Source of the DNA: Adiantum capillus-veneris
Lineage: Eukaryota; Streptophyta; Polypodiopsida; Polypodiales; Pteridaceae
Direction of reading: 5' to 3'
NCBI GenBank assembly: GCA_014529385.2
Contig: CM043947.1
Span: forward strand, 101,047,811-101,111,810
Length of the DNA stretch: 64,000 nt
In this document: piece by piece, positions 46,514-57,750 of the stretch
How the letters are laid out: each line of letters begins with the position of its first letter
Numbering within the stretch: the stretch's first letter is position 1
The notes under the pieces: model-generated
Database searches by the model: none
The model's input: the letters and a program-made list of their open reading frames with translations, nothing else
What the model was told of the DNA's origin: nothing
Made by a program: the position numbers and the translations under genes

Positions 46514-47614
46514 TTCTTCAAGGTAGCACTCGAATTCTTCCGGATTTATACATAATCGTAGGATTTGGTTCGATCCAAGATGATACAACCGTCCTGCTAT
46601 CAACTGGAAGTTTTTTGTTTGTTGAATTATTTGTTGTTTGGATCTGTATTCCGTATTATCAAACCCACTTCTAAAGGAAAGAATGCTAACAATTTCTTGA
46701 AACCATTTGGGTACCATTTCAATATTGAAAAGATAAGCATCTGGTATGTCATCATCTACTTCTTCAGGAGCTTCCCCATTGTGTATCCTTGAAAGATGAT
46801 CTGCTCGTAGATGGGTTTTACCCTTTTTGACCACCACTGTGAAGTCAAATTCTAGTAATATAATAAACCAGCGTACGATTCTCCCTGTATTGCATGGTTT
46901 ATTTACCAGATACAAAAGATCTTGATGATCTGTGAAGAACACAAATTTGTTTGCAAGCAAATATTGCCGAAATTTCTTTACAGCATAAATCATTCCTAAC
47001 CCTTCCCGCTCGGTGGTTGTGCAGTTCTTTTCCGCACTGTTTAGCTGTCGACTCGCGTAGCAAACCGGAAAATCCATTGTTCCGTCTCTAGGTTGAGCCA
47101 GAATACTCCCGATGGCATATGCAGAAGCATCAATGTGAACATGGAATATCTTTTCCCAATCTGGTGCCTTCAGTACAGGTGCTGATATCAGGTTTTCCTT
47201 CAGCTTTTGGAATGAAGTTTCACACTCCTCGGTCCAATCAAAATTGACTAGCAAACGATACAGAGGTTGTGCGATAACCGCATACATGTATATGAATCTT
47301 CGATAATATCCACAGTGTCCCATGAATGATTGCACTTGTTTCGCATTAGTAGGCCTGGGTAGGTCTACAATGACTTTGACTTTGTCTATGTCAATGGTTA
47401 TGCCATTTCTTGAGACAATGTGTCCTAAGATGCGGCCTTGCTTAACCATGAATACACACTTTTCCGGGTTAAGACAGATTCGATACGTCTTGCATTTTTC
47501 AAAGACCTTTTGCAAATGGTCAATATGTTCTTCTCGTAGAAGAGAGTGTACACAAAGATCATCCATGTAAATTTCTAAGAATATTCTTAGGTATTCCTTG
47601 CATGCGTGAGCCAT
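46463..47614 (-). pseudogene. pol: Gypsy-3 RT palm/thumb and RNase H
   Basis: 383 codons. RT catalytic LEIYMDDLCVHS is intact, followed by CLNPEKCVFMVKQGRILGHIVS and FMGHCGYYRRFI. RNase H: HVHIDASAYAIGSILAQ, TTTEREGLGMIYAVKKFR and FFTDHQDLLYLVNK, then LRADHLSRI. About as well conserved as anything in the element. Bounded by TGA just upstream of MAHACKEY and TAG at 46463. Confidence 0.92.
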
Positions 47615-47989
47615 TCACCTTTGGAAGGTAGCTGGGGCATTAGTTAAGCCAAACGGCATAACTCGATACGCATATATTTCTCATTCTGTGGCAAACGCTG
47701 TTTTGTGTTGATCCTCCGTTGCTATTGCCAGTTGGTTGTATCCTGAAAACCCATCCAGAAAGGAATAAGCCTGTTTTCCGGCCACTCACTCAAGTACATG
47801 TTCTGTGATTGGCAAGGGATAATTATCCCTTATGGTGGCTGCATTTACCTTTTTGAGGTTTACACACACTCGCAGTTTTCCATTCTTTTTGGGAACTACC
47901 ACAATGGGTGACACCCAATCTGTATGTTCGATTTCATAGATAATAGACAGGGTTTGCAGCATATCCATTGGGATCTTCATAATATGCAT
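47615..47989 (-). pseudogene. pol: Gypsy-3 RT fingers, with stops
   Basis: YEIEHTDWVSPIVVVPKKNG, LRVCVNLKKVNAATIRDNYP, then TGA at 47786-47788, then the segment with FSGYNQL, QHKTAFATE, another TGA, and YAYRVMPFGLTNAPATF. Upstream, the N-terminal RT and protease are missing: gag ends only about 100 bp away, against about 3.2 kb in Gypsy-4. Confidence 0.88.
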
Positions 47990-48053
47990 GCATAGGCACC
48001 AAAGACTTATCCTCTGATTCAGTTACGGTTGGCGTGTATCTTATATCGACTGG

Positions 48054-49207
48054 TCATAATCCTGGTAGGGGTGGTTGTTGCCCCAAAACCGGTTGTGGTC
48101 TTTCTACACCTACAGGTCCTGGTAGGCTACTTGCTTGATACCTAGGTAGCGGTGGAACTTGAGGAGAAGCTACCGGAGCTTGGGGAGCGTAAGGTATCTC
48201 TCTCACATACCCCTTGTTATAATAAAATTCCTTGGTCCCATGGTTTGTCCATTTTTGTTTAATAGCACACCACTTGGGCTGTTTAGCTTGGGGTTTGGCG
48301 TACAAGTTAATCTTTTTTAGCACTTCATCTACAAGCTGCTCTTGGTTTACAACTACTTCTCCTTTCGGTGCTGTCTTAGAAGACTTGCTTCCACTTTGTT
48401 GTGAAGATGAATCATCGTCAAGGTCCTTGAACTCCCCCTCTTTGTAGACCGCACAATTGTCCACAAGGTAAAGAGCCTCCTTGGTCAACTCATTCAATGT
48501 CGTGCTCCTCTTCACGTGTAAGTCTTTCTGGAGATCCGCATTCCTTAGTCCTTGAATGAATATCAGCATAAGTCTGGACTGGGTTGGCAGTTCTTCAACG
48601 GGACATAACTTAACATATCCTTTTAGTCTTAGGGCTGCCTTTCGTACAGATTCCCCATCTTTCTGTTTGAATTTATGGATTTGTGAGACGGTATTATGAG
48701 CTATCCCCTTTTGTGAGAATTCCTCGATAAACTCGTCAAACACTTCCTCCATAGAATCAAATTCTCTACGCTCTACAGAGTCAAACCAAGTGGCAGCATC
48801 ATCCTCTAGGGTTAGTCCAAACCTTGCAAATTCGGTAGGGAAGTCTAACACCTCTTCGGCTCTAATTACACACACAAAGGCCGCTACATGATCTCTTGGG
48901 TCTCTGCTTCCTGTGTATTTCTTGTTTACCCATTTTTGCACTTGAGAAGGTCTAATTCTCCGATGGTCTACAAACCTCATCATTGGATCTCCACATCCTA
49001 ATCGATATACCTCCTCAGGTCTTCTGTAATAGGCTGGTTCCTCTCCCAGTGGTGCTCCTAAGCCATAATTTCTAACGGTTCTCGTCGGAGATGGTTCATC
49101 TCTTCGAACACGCTCTATGGGTGGTCCTCCAGGCTCTGTTGACCCTTGATTCTTTGGCTTACTCTCTCATTAATACCTTGAATAGAGTGGTGGTTCTTGC
49201 AAATACC
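48054..49207 (-). pseudogene. gag: Gypsy-3 gag, capsid and C-terminal part
   Basis: The main open piece is 48054-48983; the same frame extends upstream through PTRTVRNYGLGAPLGEEPAY. Capsid marks FGLTLEDDAATWFDSVERRE, FIEEFSQKGIAHNTVSQIHK and EALYLVDNC match Gypsy-1. The box KWCAIKQKWTNHGTKEFYY has lost the last Cys (Phe) compared with its relatives. Ends in a Pro-rich tail, QPVLGQQPPLPGL. Confidence 0.85.
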
Positions 49208-49985
49208 TTAGCCCTCGTGCGGCCTGATAACCATCTTGGTTTTGGTCTTGTTCTGCTGTTGCACTCTGTCGGAGCCATGCATGCAATGATGGCTGGTTTG
49301 CTGGTGGGTTTGGTTGTTGAATGCTTGAGGTCGGGTGGAATGTGAGGTAGCATCATACTCATCAGAAAAGGGATTTGTCGACTTACTTGGGGTGTAGGTG
49401 GCTCTTTGCACTTCTTCAGGGGCATATGTTGATGCTCTTGGACCTGTTGCCCTTTCTACCTCCTCTGGGAGAATACGTTGGTATTCTCGCCCGTATCTAT
49501 CAACAAAAACTATACCCTTCCCCATGGCAGTTTCATAAGAGAATAAGTAAAGAACCTTGTCTGCTTAATTCGTTTACGTATGGTTCTTTGCTAGGAAAGT
49601 AAGCGACTATGCCCTCACTCTCATGCTTGTAGATTCCCACATTCTCGTTATAAGTTGGAACCCTTGTTGTTTTCTTATCATACATAAAAATAGCTCTGGG
49701 CCGATCAATGTTTGGTGGCGGTTCTTGAGCTTCTGAAACCATTTTCCCTTTCGCCACATTATTTCCATATCTATTGTAATCTTTAGGGTTACTAACTATC
49801 AGATAGTGGTTCCCCTTTTCGTCTCTGAATCTATATCCATCATCATAGACTTGGATTATCTCCAATCTCTGCGCTGGCCTCTCTTCGATACAAATGCACT
49901 TGCATCCTCGATAGTCAGAATATACTAGGGCTCCCCTTGAGTTTGTTCCTTCTAAGAAGATCACAGTGAGTTTGGAATCATTCAA
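49208..49985 (-). pseudogene. gag: Gypsy-3 gag, N-terminal part
   Basis: Two open pieces (49533-49985 and 49208-49525) in different frames. The first has YRFRDEKGNHYLIVSNPKDY; the second starts near VFVDRYGREYQRILPEEVER, which aligns with Gypsy-1 gag residues about 145-165. A stop and shift at about 49530 divide them. Confidence 0.7.
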
Positions 49986-52053
49986 AGGATTCAGGGACGT
50001 GCTTCCTCATGGCATCGGTCCGTCATATGTGAAACCTCCTGGCTGTTGACTACCCATCATGAAGAAAGATTTTTCTGATGAAGTGTCACTATCACTACCT
50101 TTCTAAATAATCGTTGCTAGCGGATCTAGCCTTGCCTGAGTTACACTCTCTTTGGTGGACACTAAGCTACCTTGGTCACCTGCCACCTTCTGGTCTCTAA
50201 CAATGCATCTTCCTGATCTTAAATTCATCAAAATTATCAATGCAATTTATCACAATTCCAACCAGTCACCTGGCAAAGGATCAGTTTCTACACAACTTAT
50301 TGCTTTGTTGCTGAATATAGGTACCTGACACAAGCATTTTGATTTCGGCAATCGAATCAAAGCATTTATTTGCTAGAGGCTATCTTAGTAATGATTGGTA
50401 TAACTGGAGAGTTAATCTCAACCATTACTGTATTTTATACACTGCTGATGTTCTAGATTAGGTCTGCTAATCTGAACTGTACTTCCCTCAGATGTTGGTC
50501 AATTTATGCGAAAAAGTCTGAATTCAGTCTCTGCTCCGTCAAATGGACAAACAAGGTCCAAATTCACTTCTGAAAGAAGTTATGGAACCCTTAAGCCAAT
50601 TGGAATCTCACTGTCTATGCCCAATCAAATTTTCTCCTTAGTAGGCCCCAATAGACATCCTACGCATAGGATGTCTCCTACTTGGTTTTGCCTGGATTTT
50701 TGCACTATGGTTTCCCCTTGATGTGCTGAGCCCACAACTGTTTTTACTTTTTGATTTGGACACCTATGAGCTGGTCAATGAGTCAGAAATCTGTTCCGAA
50801 AGCCTGTTGCTGATCTTGATCAGTCTAATCAACTCCAATTTGGACCAAAATTGACTAGGAGGCTTTCCTTAGGCTTTACAACACCTTGCTATGCTCTCAG
50901 TCAAAGTCTGGCTTCAATTTCTTGCTTTAGACATCCTATGCGTAGGATGTCTTTTTCATCAGAATGGCTTCAAACTCAAAGCACAGACTCCCCTTGAGTT
51001 GCTGATCACTTTGGTATACTCAAAATTTGGTTTGGAGTCCAATATCACACAGAAGACATCCTACGCGTGGGATGTCTTTTTGGCCTGTTTGACCCCAGAC
51101 TTGTCCCACAGTTTCCCTTTGATGTCTATAACCCAGTGGTATGCTTAGATTTTGGTTTGGATTTCCAAAGTCCCAAATTTTAGATGTTCTTGCCTTTTTC
51201 AATCAAAAGTGCTAAAGTCTGCTCTGAACCCAATTTTCTCACCCAATTGAGGTGAAGCTCCTCTCAGTCACTCAATATATCACGCAAGACATGCTCATGC
51301 AACCATCTTATGGTTTTGGTCTCAAAATAATGTTTTGGCACAATTTGGGTAGGATGTATGGAAATTTCAGTCTATCTGGCCTTATCCTGTCAAGATATGG
51401 TCAAATTTCCACTTTCCAGTTGAAGTTAGGGTAAACCCCACCTTCTGAACACATTGGTCAACTCAAAATCCCAAAATTCCCACTAGATTAGCCTGTAGAC
51501 ATCCTACGCGTAGAATGTCTCCTGGCTTGAAATTAATTTTTTTTTCTGACAGGAATGCTCCTGATGCTCTGTAGATCTATCAGAAACACTCACAGTAACT
51601 TTTGGATTTCTCTTAGGCTTTCAAACACACTTTTGCGTTTTTTTTTTCGTCCTTTTGCAAACTTATGATGACTTTACCAAGCAAGTATACATACATGAAA
51701 TGCTCTAGATCCTGAATCATGATGTCCTACTTACTCTACTCCTACTCATCATGTGAAATGGTGATAATGGTGTTTTGGTTGCTTTCTGGCCTCTCCGCAC
51801 TCTTAAGCTCTCCTCTCACCGCTTCTACCACTCCAACTCCTACTCAAGAACTCAACTACTACCTAAAACTATCTTGGTCTACCTAATCTACCTAAGTCGA
51901 AGGATCTAGGCCAGACACACGCTTCCTAAACTCCCTCTAAGACCTAGAGAGTCCTCCACCCTGTGATCCTATCTAAATGTAAAACAAGACTCTTGGCAAG
52001 CCAAAAATCCCAATCCTCAAGGATTAGTCTCGGTCACCTACCTAAGGTTTTCG
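49986..52053 (-). other. Gypsy-3 5' leader
   Basis: About 2 kb with no supported protein. Its main content is the palindrome cluster at 50653-51520. Confidence 0.6.
50653..51520 (-). repeat. Four 24-bp palindromes in the leader upstream of gag
   Basis: Sites at 50653-50676, 50929-50952, 51054-51077 and 51497-51520, with the same AGACATCCTACG plus reverse-complement core as the 41.1-42.0 kb cluster and one base change at most per arm. Spacing is less regular (276, 125 and 443 bp). Flanks share TTTTTCATCAGAATGG with the first cluster. Confidence 0.85.
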
Positions 52054-52071
52054 TCCCCGGCAGCGGCGCTA
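52054..52071 (-). promoter_or_regulatory. Gypsy-3 primer-binding site (probable Asp tRNA)
   Basis: On the minus strand TAGCGCCGCTGCCGGGGA, one base inside the LTR. It differs at two positions from TGGCGCCGTTGCCGGGGA, the PBS type used by Athila/Tat-like gypsy elements and attributed to tRNA-Asp. Confidence 0.75.
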
Positions 52072-52072
52072 A

Positions 52073-52738
52073 TGTTGGACGGATATGCCGCGATGGACGT
52101 CAGCACAGCGAGAACTCACCTAACATATAATGTCAGCTAAGGACGAAGCTTGACCTGCAGGCGCGTGGAAGCAAGCATAAGGTGTCAACCTACACTCGAC
52201 CGACTCCTAACTAGTTCCTACAGAGGTCTCTACCAATTGTCTAAGTCACAGCCTTCAAGAGTGTATAAGAGGAAACTTCCTACAACGCTTTCTAGAGCCG
52301 AACACCCATCAAACAATCTTGAAACACCATAGAACTTGAAGGAGACCTTACTAACACCAATAGGTCGCTCTCCCTAAGGTCTATGAACCAAAATCCCAAC
52401 CCAAAACACCCGGTGCAAAATCACGTGGGATGTCTGGCCGAAATTTACAGGTCTTCGTTTCCACAATCTAAAGTGCCTAATGTGTAGTTCTACTCAATGT
52501 GAATGCATGGATATGCTACAATGCAAAATCGAACAACGTATGCTCACCCAAACACCAGATGAAGCTCATAGAAGGAGCTCGCAAAACCGGACCGTACGCG
52601 CGCAATGTAGGTATCGACGCCTAGCTCTCGTCGGGGGCAACACGCTGCACTTCTCAGCACTCGATTTCGACCACCAGTGCACACGTAATGTCAAGATGAA
52701 GCTCACACACTCTTTCGTACACAATATGCTCACTCACA
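52073..52738 (-). repeat. Gypsy-3 5' LTR, truncated
   Basis: Matches 36542-37207 at roughly 95% by eye, then stops. The outer 267 bp of the LTR, including the TATA-like element, is missing, and Gypsy-4 gag begins directly at 52739. Confidence 0.88.
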
Positions 52739-53132
52739 CTTTTTTTCTAGAGGGAGTGCTAAATAAAGAACTTCATGCTATATTCTATAGTAAAAAGCAT
52801 ACAACCCTAGAAGAGTGTGTGTCAGATGCTATTGACTTACGGGACAATTGTGATATTTTTAAGAAAGAAGATGTCCCTAAGGATAACCAAAGCGAGAAAA
52901 CAACATGCACAAACCAACACAAGTGGGAACGACTGTTACAGCACCACTTTCAGCCATAGAAGATATGCTCAAAAGGATGAACGACATGATGAACAACATG
53001 CAAAAAGCACCTATTAGGGGGCCAGGACAAGGAATACCTCAACAGGGACAACCAATTAGGCCACAAAAATGGTGTGCAATTGAGGGTAAATGGACCAACC
53101 ATGAGACCCACCATTGCTACTTCAGACCATAA
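52739..53132 (+). pseudogene. gag: Gypsy-4 gag C-terminal part
   Basis: Starts in mid-gag at FFLEGVLNKELHAIFYSKKH, equivalent to GLINETLKKYLHLKR in Gypsy-1, then DAIDLRDNCDIFKKE. After a frame change, EDMLKRMNDMMNNMQ and the box KWCAIEGKWTNHETHHCYF with Cys, His and Cys all present. Confidence 0.8.
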
Positions 53133-53816
53133 GTATGATGGGAATGTTCAGTACGTGCCCATGAGGCCACAAGGACAACCCATGTACATATATCAGCTTA
53201 ATATGGCCCAAGCTCAAAGACCACCAATGTGTATGGAAAGACCTCAACCTGTGTTGGGTCAACAACCTCCGTATCTAGGACATAACGCAGTGCCTGTTAA
53301 GTACATGCACTCTGAAGGAGTCATAGATGAACAAGCATTAGTGCCTGTTACACCCTATGTGGAGCCTATTCCATCTACAGTAATGGTAGAAGGAGATTGG
53401 TATAATTCACATCCACCACCAATGGAAGAAACTGTGACTTGTGCTCCACCAGAGCTCGTACCAATGTATTATGTAGCTAATCAAGGAGTCAGACCTCCCA
53501 TGGTAAGACCCATGATTAAGCCAAGAACAGGAAACTGTCATACCGATGATCATTGAAAAAATGAACGTCTAGAGCCTGACAAAAACCTCAAACCAGTTGA
53601 AGCTATTGTATACAATGTTGCAAAAAGGGAGGACACTTTCTAGAAAATTCTCCTAAAAATTCTTTAAACAAGGGTAAAATAGTAGTAAACGTAGTCCAAG
53701 TGATACCTAGTAGCTCATCAGAGAGTGAACCGATTGTTTCAATCAAGGTAATCACTAGAGCCTAGGCCAAGAAAAAGAAACACAACTCCTCTGATGATTC
53801 GGAAAATACAAAAGTT
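53133..53816 (+). pseudogene. gag: Gypsy-4 gag proline-rich spacer and degenerate knuckle
   Basis: The open part to 53556 contains RPQPVLGQQPPYLG, also found at the end of Gypsy-3 gag, and a Pro/Val-rich low-complexity region. Around 53610-53650 another frame shows CIQCCKKGGHFLENS, a zinc-knuckle remnant with the last Cys changed to Ser. Stops throughout. Confidence 0.6.
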
Positions 53817-54251
53817 TTGTCTCAAAGAATCAAAAGAAGCAGAAGCAAAAGATATGAGATGAGAAAACAAAAACAATGGGTTGAAATCGAGGAGAAAGAA
53901 AAAAAGCTATTCCAGGAAAAGTTGAAAGAAAATGGAAGTGAAATCAAGGAAACAACCGTGAAATTTGGAGGATCCATTCTGGTTGATAAAATTTTTGAGC
54001 CTATTAATTCCACCTTGGAAGCCTACCAAGCAGGACTTAAAGCATGCCAAAACATGGAAAACAAATGGAAAAAATATCCTTCTCCAGACATGGAAGCAAC
54101 TAAGCTGGAAGCTTATCAAAATTTGGTAAGAATCACTCAAGAAATGCTGGAAAAACAAAAACCCAAGCTTGAAAGTATTGCAAAACCTGAAGAGCTTGTG
54201 GTAAGAGACACTAAAGAAAAAAACCGATGTGGTGGTAGAACCCCATCTTGA
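53817..54251 (+). pseudogene. Gypsy-4 charged spacer
   Basis: 145 codons, Lys/Glu-rich (MRKQKQWVEIEEKEKKLFQE). GGSILVDKIFEPINSTLEAY matches GGSVLVDKVLEPLDAALEAY in Gypsy-1, so it is the same gag-protease spacer. Ends with a frame change near 54229. Confidence 0.7.
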
Positions 54252-55164
54252 AACAAAAGAACCAGAACTTATAGTGCCGGACAACAAAGATGCCTTAGAC
54301 GGAATTCCATTCGTAGAGGAATACTGGCCAAGACACTTATGGAAAAAAGTCAGAGAGATTAATGATGGGAGCCTAACTCTAAAGTCAGCTCCTATAGAGG
54401 AAGTCTGGTTGGATAACCTACCTTCTGATATGAATATGGATGTACAATCCTTGTACGGGGATTGCGGATCTGAAGCTTCAGGAATGTCAAAACCATTGAC
54501 CTTGAAAACATTACCTTTTTACTTGGGAGATAACGAAGATGAATCCATAGTGTGTAAGACCAATCAAGTAAAAAGAGCTGAAGAGACCCTGGAAGTAGAC
54601 AACATTAATTCAATCATGTCTACACCCATCCAATGCACTCTTATCTTGGGAGAACTGTTAAAAGTCAAACCATACTTATCGAATGATCTACAGAAAACCC
54701 TAGAGAAGGTGGGGATAACATGGTTAATCTCAAAAAATTTGGGAAAATTTAAAAATGAAATGGACAACAAAGAGATTCGATCTGTTCCCATGAACAAAGT
54801 CGGAGAATATTACGAAGGGGAAGAAGGAAACACCACCCTCCCTGTGAAATATAATGACATTGAAACCATGGCAATACTGGATAGTGGAGCAGGCATAGCC
54901 ATAGCCACGAAAGCACTATGGGAATCCTGGGGACAACCAGCCATTAGTCAAACTCGAATGAAATTGGAATTGGCTGATGGACACATTGAGAGACCATTAG
55001 TGCAACTTGAAAAGGTGATAGTCAATTCCTGTGGAATTAAATATCAACACACTTTTGCTATAATAGACTTTGAAAAAAAACTCAATTATGAAATCATATT
55101 GGGAAGACCTTTCATGCGACAGGTACAACTTATCCAAGATTGGGAAACAATTATCTGTACTTGA
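54229..55164 (+). pseudogene. pro: Gypsy-4 protease 1 (retropepsin) with N-terminal spacer
   Basis: 311 codons. The N-terminal part carries WPRHLWKKVREINDGSLTLK and STPIQCTLILGELLKVKPYL. The protease has TMAILDSGAGIAIATKALW (intact D-S-G-A), MKLELADGHIERP and the closing YEIILGRPFMRQVQLIQDW. The best-preserved protease 1 of the family here. Ends at TGA with a frame change into the linker. Confidence 0.87.
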
Positions 55165-55765
55165 AGCAAGTGGGATCTATAACAAGAGTAAGTCTAAAAG
55201 ATCACACTTATATAGATGTCTTGAAAACACCCATACAAGAGTTTGATTCAGTCTCTTCGGCTGAAACTAAACTTCTATCCTGGTTAAACAAAGACACTCC
55301 TATTTGGATGTGTGGAGCTTCAAAAAATGGGAGTTTAAAACGAGAAGAATGTATCATAGAAAGGGACTGACAGAAGAAGCCTACGTACCGGAACCCTTTC
55401 TAGAGCTTTTGTTTGAGCCATTTGAGTGGACTCAAATTTTAGCGACCATGGATGTATGTGTGAATACGTCTATGCCTACTCAATTTTGCAATGAGGATGG
55501 CTACAACATAATTCCCATTCAAATGATTACAATCCTCAACATTGAAGATGAAGATGAGGAACCCAAGGACTTGATGAAAGCTCAACAGGTCTTTTTAGAC
55601 CTTTATTACGATGCAACCGATGAGTTAGATGAACACTCAACTACCTCAAAAGATTCGGGGTCAAAAAAAGAACATATGAGAGCTAAGCTACTCTTGAAAG
55701 GAGGGGAGGAAATTTTTTTTGACTTTGCCAACCAGAAAACAAGAAGACAAAAATGGTATAGATGA
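55140..55765 (+). pseudogene. Gypsy-4 conserved protease-RT linker, unknown function
   Basis: Two overlapping frames. Shared with Gypsy-1: IWMCGASKNGS, EAYVPEPF, LFEPFEWTQILATMDVCVN and PTQFCNEDGYN. The following acidic segment, NIEDEDEEPKDLMKAQQVF, is not in Gypsy-1. Not recognised as a named domain; its retention in two elements suggests a function in the polyprotein. Confidence 0.6.
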
Positions 55766-56132
55766 AAAAGAGACGCCAAAACCGTGAAAACACGACCTAT
55801 GCCATCAGTCTTCAGTAGAACACAATTCCTGATGTAGATAGAGGAAAATGATTGTGTCAAGGATAAAATCACTGGCAGATATCCTTCAAACAAAAATTCA
55901 AAAATGTCTAAAACATCAAGAAAATCAAGGAAGGATACTCAAGCAAACCCACACGATAAGAAACCACTCATGACACGAGTCGAGCGAAAAAAAAATATCA
56001 ACAGTTGAAAAAAGCTCTAAGGAGATATATACGATTGAAATGGAAACCACAAAAGAGAATGGTAAGGATGTAATGAGCGTTCCATCCTATTACAAAAAGT
56101 ATACTCTGCAAGATAAAAAAGTCATAGTCTAA
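55766..56132 (+). other. Gypsy-4 degenerate spacer before RT
   Basis: No open frame of note. Lys-rich fragments only. TAA at 56130-56132 precedes the RT frame. Confidence 0.5.
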
Positions 56133-57072
56133 CAACCTGTTAGGGAACTACGAAAACAGGGCGAGTCCTACAAAGGGCCTGAAAACGCTAAAAAGATAGA
56201 CCTGGCTGAACCAGACAAAGAGCCTAGACCTGCTTACATTGCAAACGACCTAACAGAAGAAGAAGAAGAGCTCTTGCTGAGCTTGCTAAAGGAATACCGA
56301 GATATCTTCGCTTGGTCTTACAAGGATCTCAAGGGTGTTGATCCAAAAATATGTCAACATACCATACCCATGAGAGATGATGCGAAACCAAGTAGACAAA
56401 GGCCATACACGTATAATGAAACATTTCCCAGGAAGATAAAAGAAGAGATTGAAAAACTAAAGGAATCCGAATTCATTTACAAAATTGAACACACAGATTG
56501 GGTGTCTCCAATTGTGTTAGTACCCAAGAAGAATGGAAAATTACGAGTGTGTGTTAATCTCAAAAAAGTGAATGCAGCTACCATTAGAGACAACTTTCCT
56601 CTTCCAATCACTGAGCATGTTTTAGAACGAGTTGCAGGAAAAGAAGCTTATAGCTTCTTAGATTGCTTTTCGGGATATAATCAACTTTTGGTTGACCGAA
56701 AAGATCAACATAAAACTGCTTTTGCAATAGAATGGGGTATTTTTGCCTATCGGGTTATGCCGTTTGGGTTAACTAATGCTCCAACCACATTTTAAAGGTT
56801 GGTGAGCCATGCTTTCAAAGAATATTTTAGGAAATTCTTAGAAGTATATATGGATGATCTATGTGTACATTCATCAATCCGAGCTGATCATTTTGAACAC
56901 TTCAAAAAGGTATTCGAGAAATGTAGACTTTATAGGATTTGCTTAAATCCTGAAAAGTGCACATTCATGGGTAGACAAGGAGAAATTCTTGGACATATAG
57001 TGTCTAAAAATGGCGTAGCTGCTGATATTGAAAAAAATCATGTGATTGCTGATTTGCCTAGACCAACAACAG
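56133..57072 (+). pseudogene. pol: Gypsy-4 reverse transcriptase, interrupted by Copia-4
   Basis: One frame from 56133 with a single TAA at 56793-56795 (after NAPTTF). The run-in EEEELLLSLLKEYRDIFAWS is typical of the gypsy RT start. Then YKIEHTDWVSPIVLVPKKNG, CVNLKKVNAATIRDNF, FSGYNQLLV, MPFGLTNAP and the catalytic LEVYMDDLCVHS. The frame runs to AACAG (57068-57072), the Copia-4 target duplication, and continues at 62264. Confidence 0.93.
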
Positions 57073-57351
57073 TGTAGACATGTAGTAGTGTTAGTGTGTA
57101 TACGCGCTTCACCAGGGGCACTTTTCTCCCACTGGGTTTTTCCCCCTGGACATCCGGTGTGAAAGGACACCTTATCTCTTAGGGTTTCATATAAGCTTTG
57201 TAGCTCTGAGTTTCTATACACACAATTATTCCAATACAGAGAGAGAGACTACAGAGATCTCGTACACAAGCTCTGTGTCTTCTCCTTCTCCATCTTCTTC
57301 CTACTCTGAGTTGCTGTCTTCCTTCTGTTTCCTGTTTCATCATCTTCAACA
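57073..57351 (+). repeat. Copia-4 5' LTR
   Basis: TGTAGACATG...CTTCAACA. A TATAAG at 57190-57195 is a possible TATA element. Contains the CCCACTGGGTTTTTCCCC block near 57128-57145. Confidence 0.96.
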
Positions 57352-57353
57352 AT

Positions 57354-57365
57354 TGGTATCAGAGC
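57354..57365 (+). promoter_or_regulatory. Copia-4 primer-binding site (initiator Met tRNA)
   Basis: TGGTATCAGAGC, two bases after the LTR. The remaining leader (57366-57750) holds no other signal I can name. Confidence 0.95.
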
Positions 57366-57750
57366 GAGGTGATTTCCAGAGCCTCTACTTGCGTTTTCGC
57401 GTCCGCGCGCGCAATCGCAGTTTTCAGGCAGTTTTCGGAAAATTTGTTCGTGGGAGCATCCTCGACGTTCCGGGAGTATCCTGAGCAGGCGACCTGGGGT
57501 TTTACCCCCCTTTCGAAGCCGTTCGAGCCCTCAGAATTTTGTTCTGAGCAGCGTAGCAGAAGTTACTTTTCGGAGGCGTTTAGATCAAGAGGGTGTGCTT
57601 TTTGACAGATTTTCTTCAGGTAAACAGTTCTTTTGGGACGCAACTTGTCTTAGCTTTGTGCTGAGATTTTGTGTAGAGTTTTGCTTGAATTGGAGAGGAG
57701 ATTTGTGAATCTCTTGGAGGTTCTTTTGCTCTCTTGTGTGCATCTACAGT

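Larger units (their letters stand above)
36542..52738 (-). mobile_element. Gypsy-3: 16-kb gypsy element with extra 3' ORF
   Basis: 3' LTR 36542-37474, 5' LTR 52073-52738 (truncated). PBS and polypurine tract identified. Minus-strand order: leader with palindromes, gag, RT, RNase H, two HHCC domains, integrase, a retropepsin domain, a W-x-P-K repeat ORF, an internal purine tract, a second palindrome cluster, an extra coiled-coil ORF, polypurine tract. Protease 1 and the start of RT are deleted. Flanks do not match (TACGG left, CTTTT right), as expected because the right LTR is cut off and fused to Gypsy-4. Confidence 0.88.

Noticed and set aside
57736-57750. Upstream start five codons before the Copia-4 ATG
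   Set aside because: That position is GTG; the ATG at 57751 is the first standard start and matches the Copia-3 gag start in layout.
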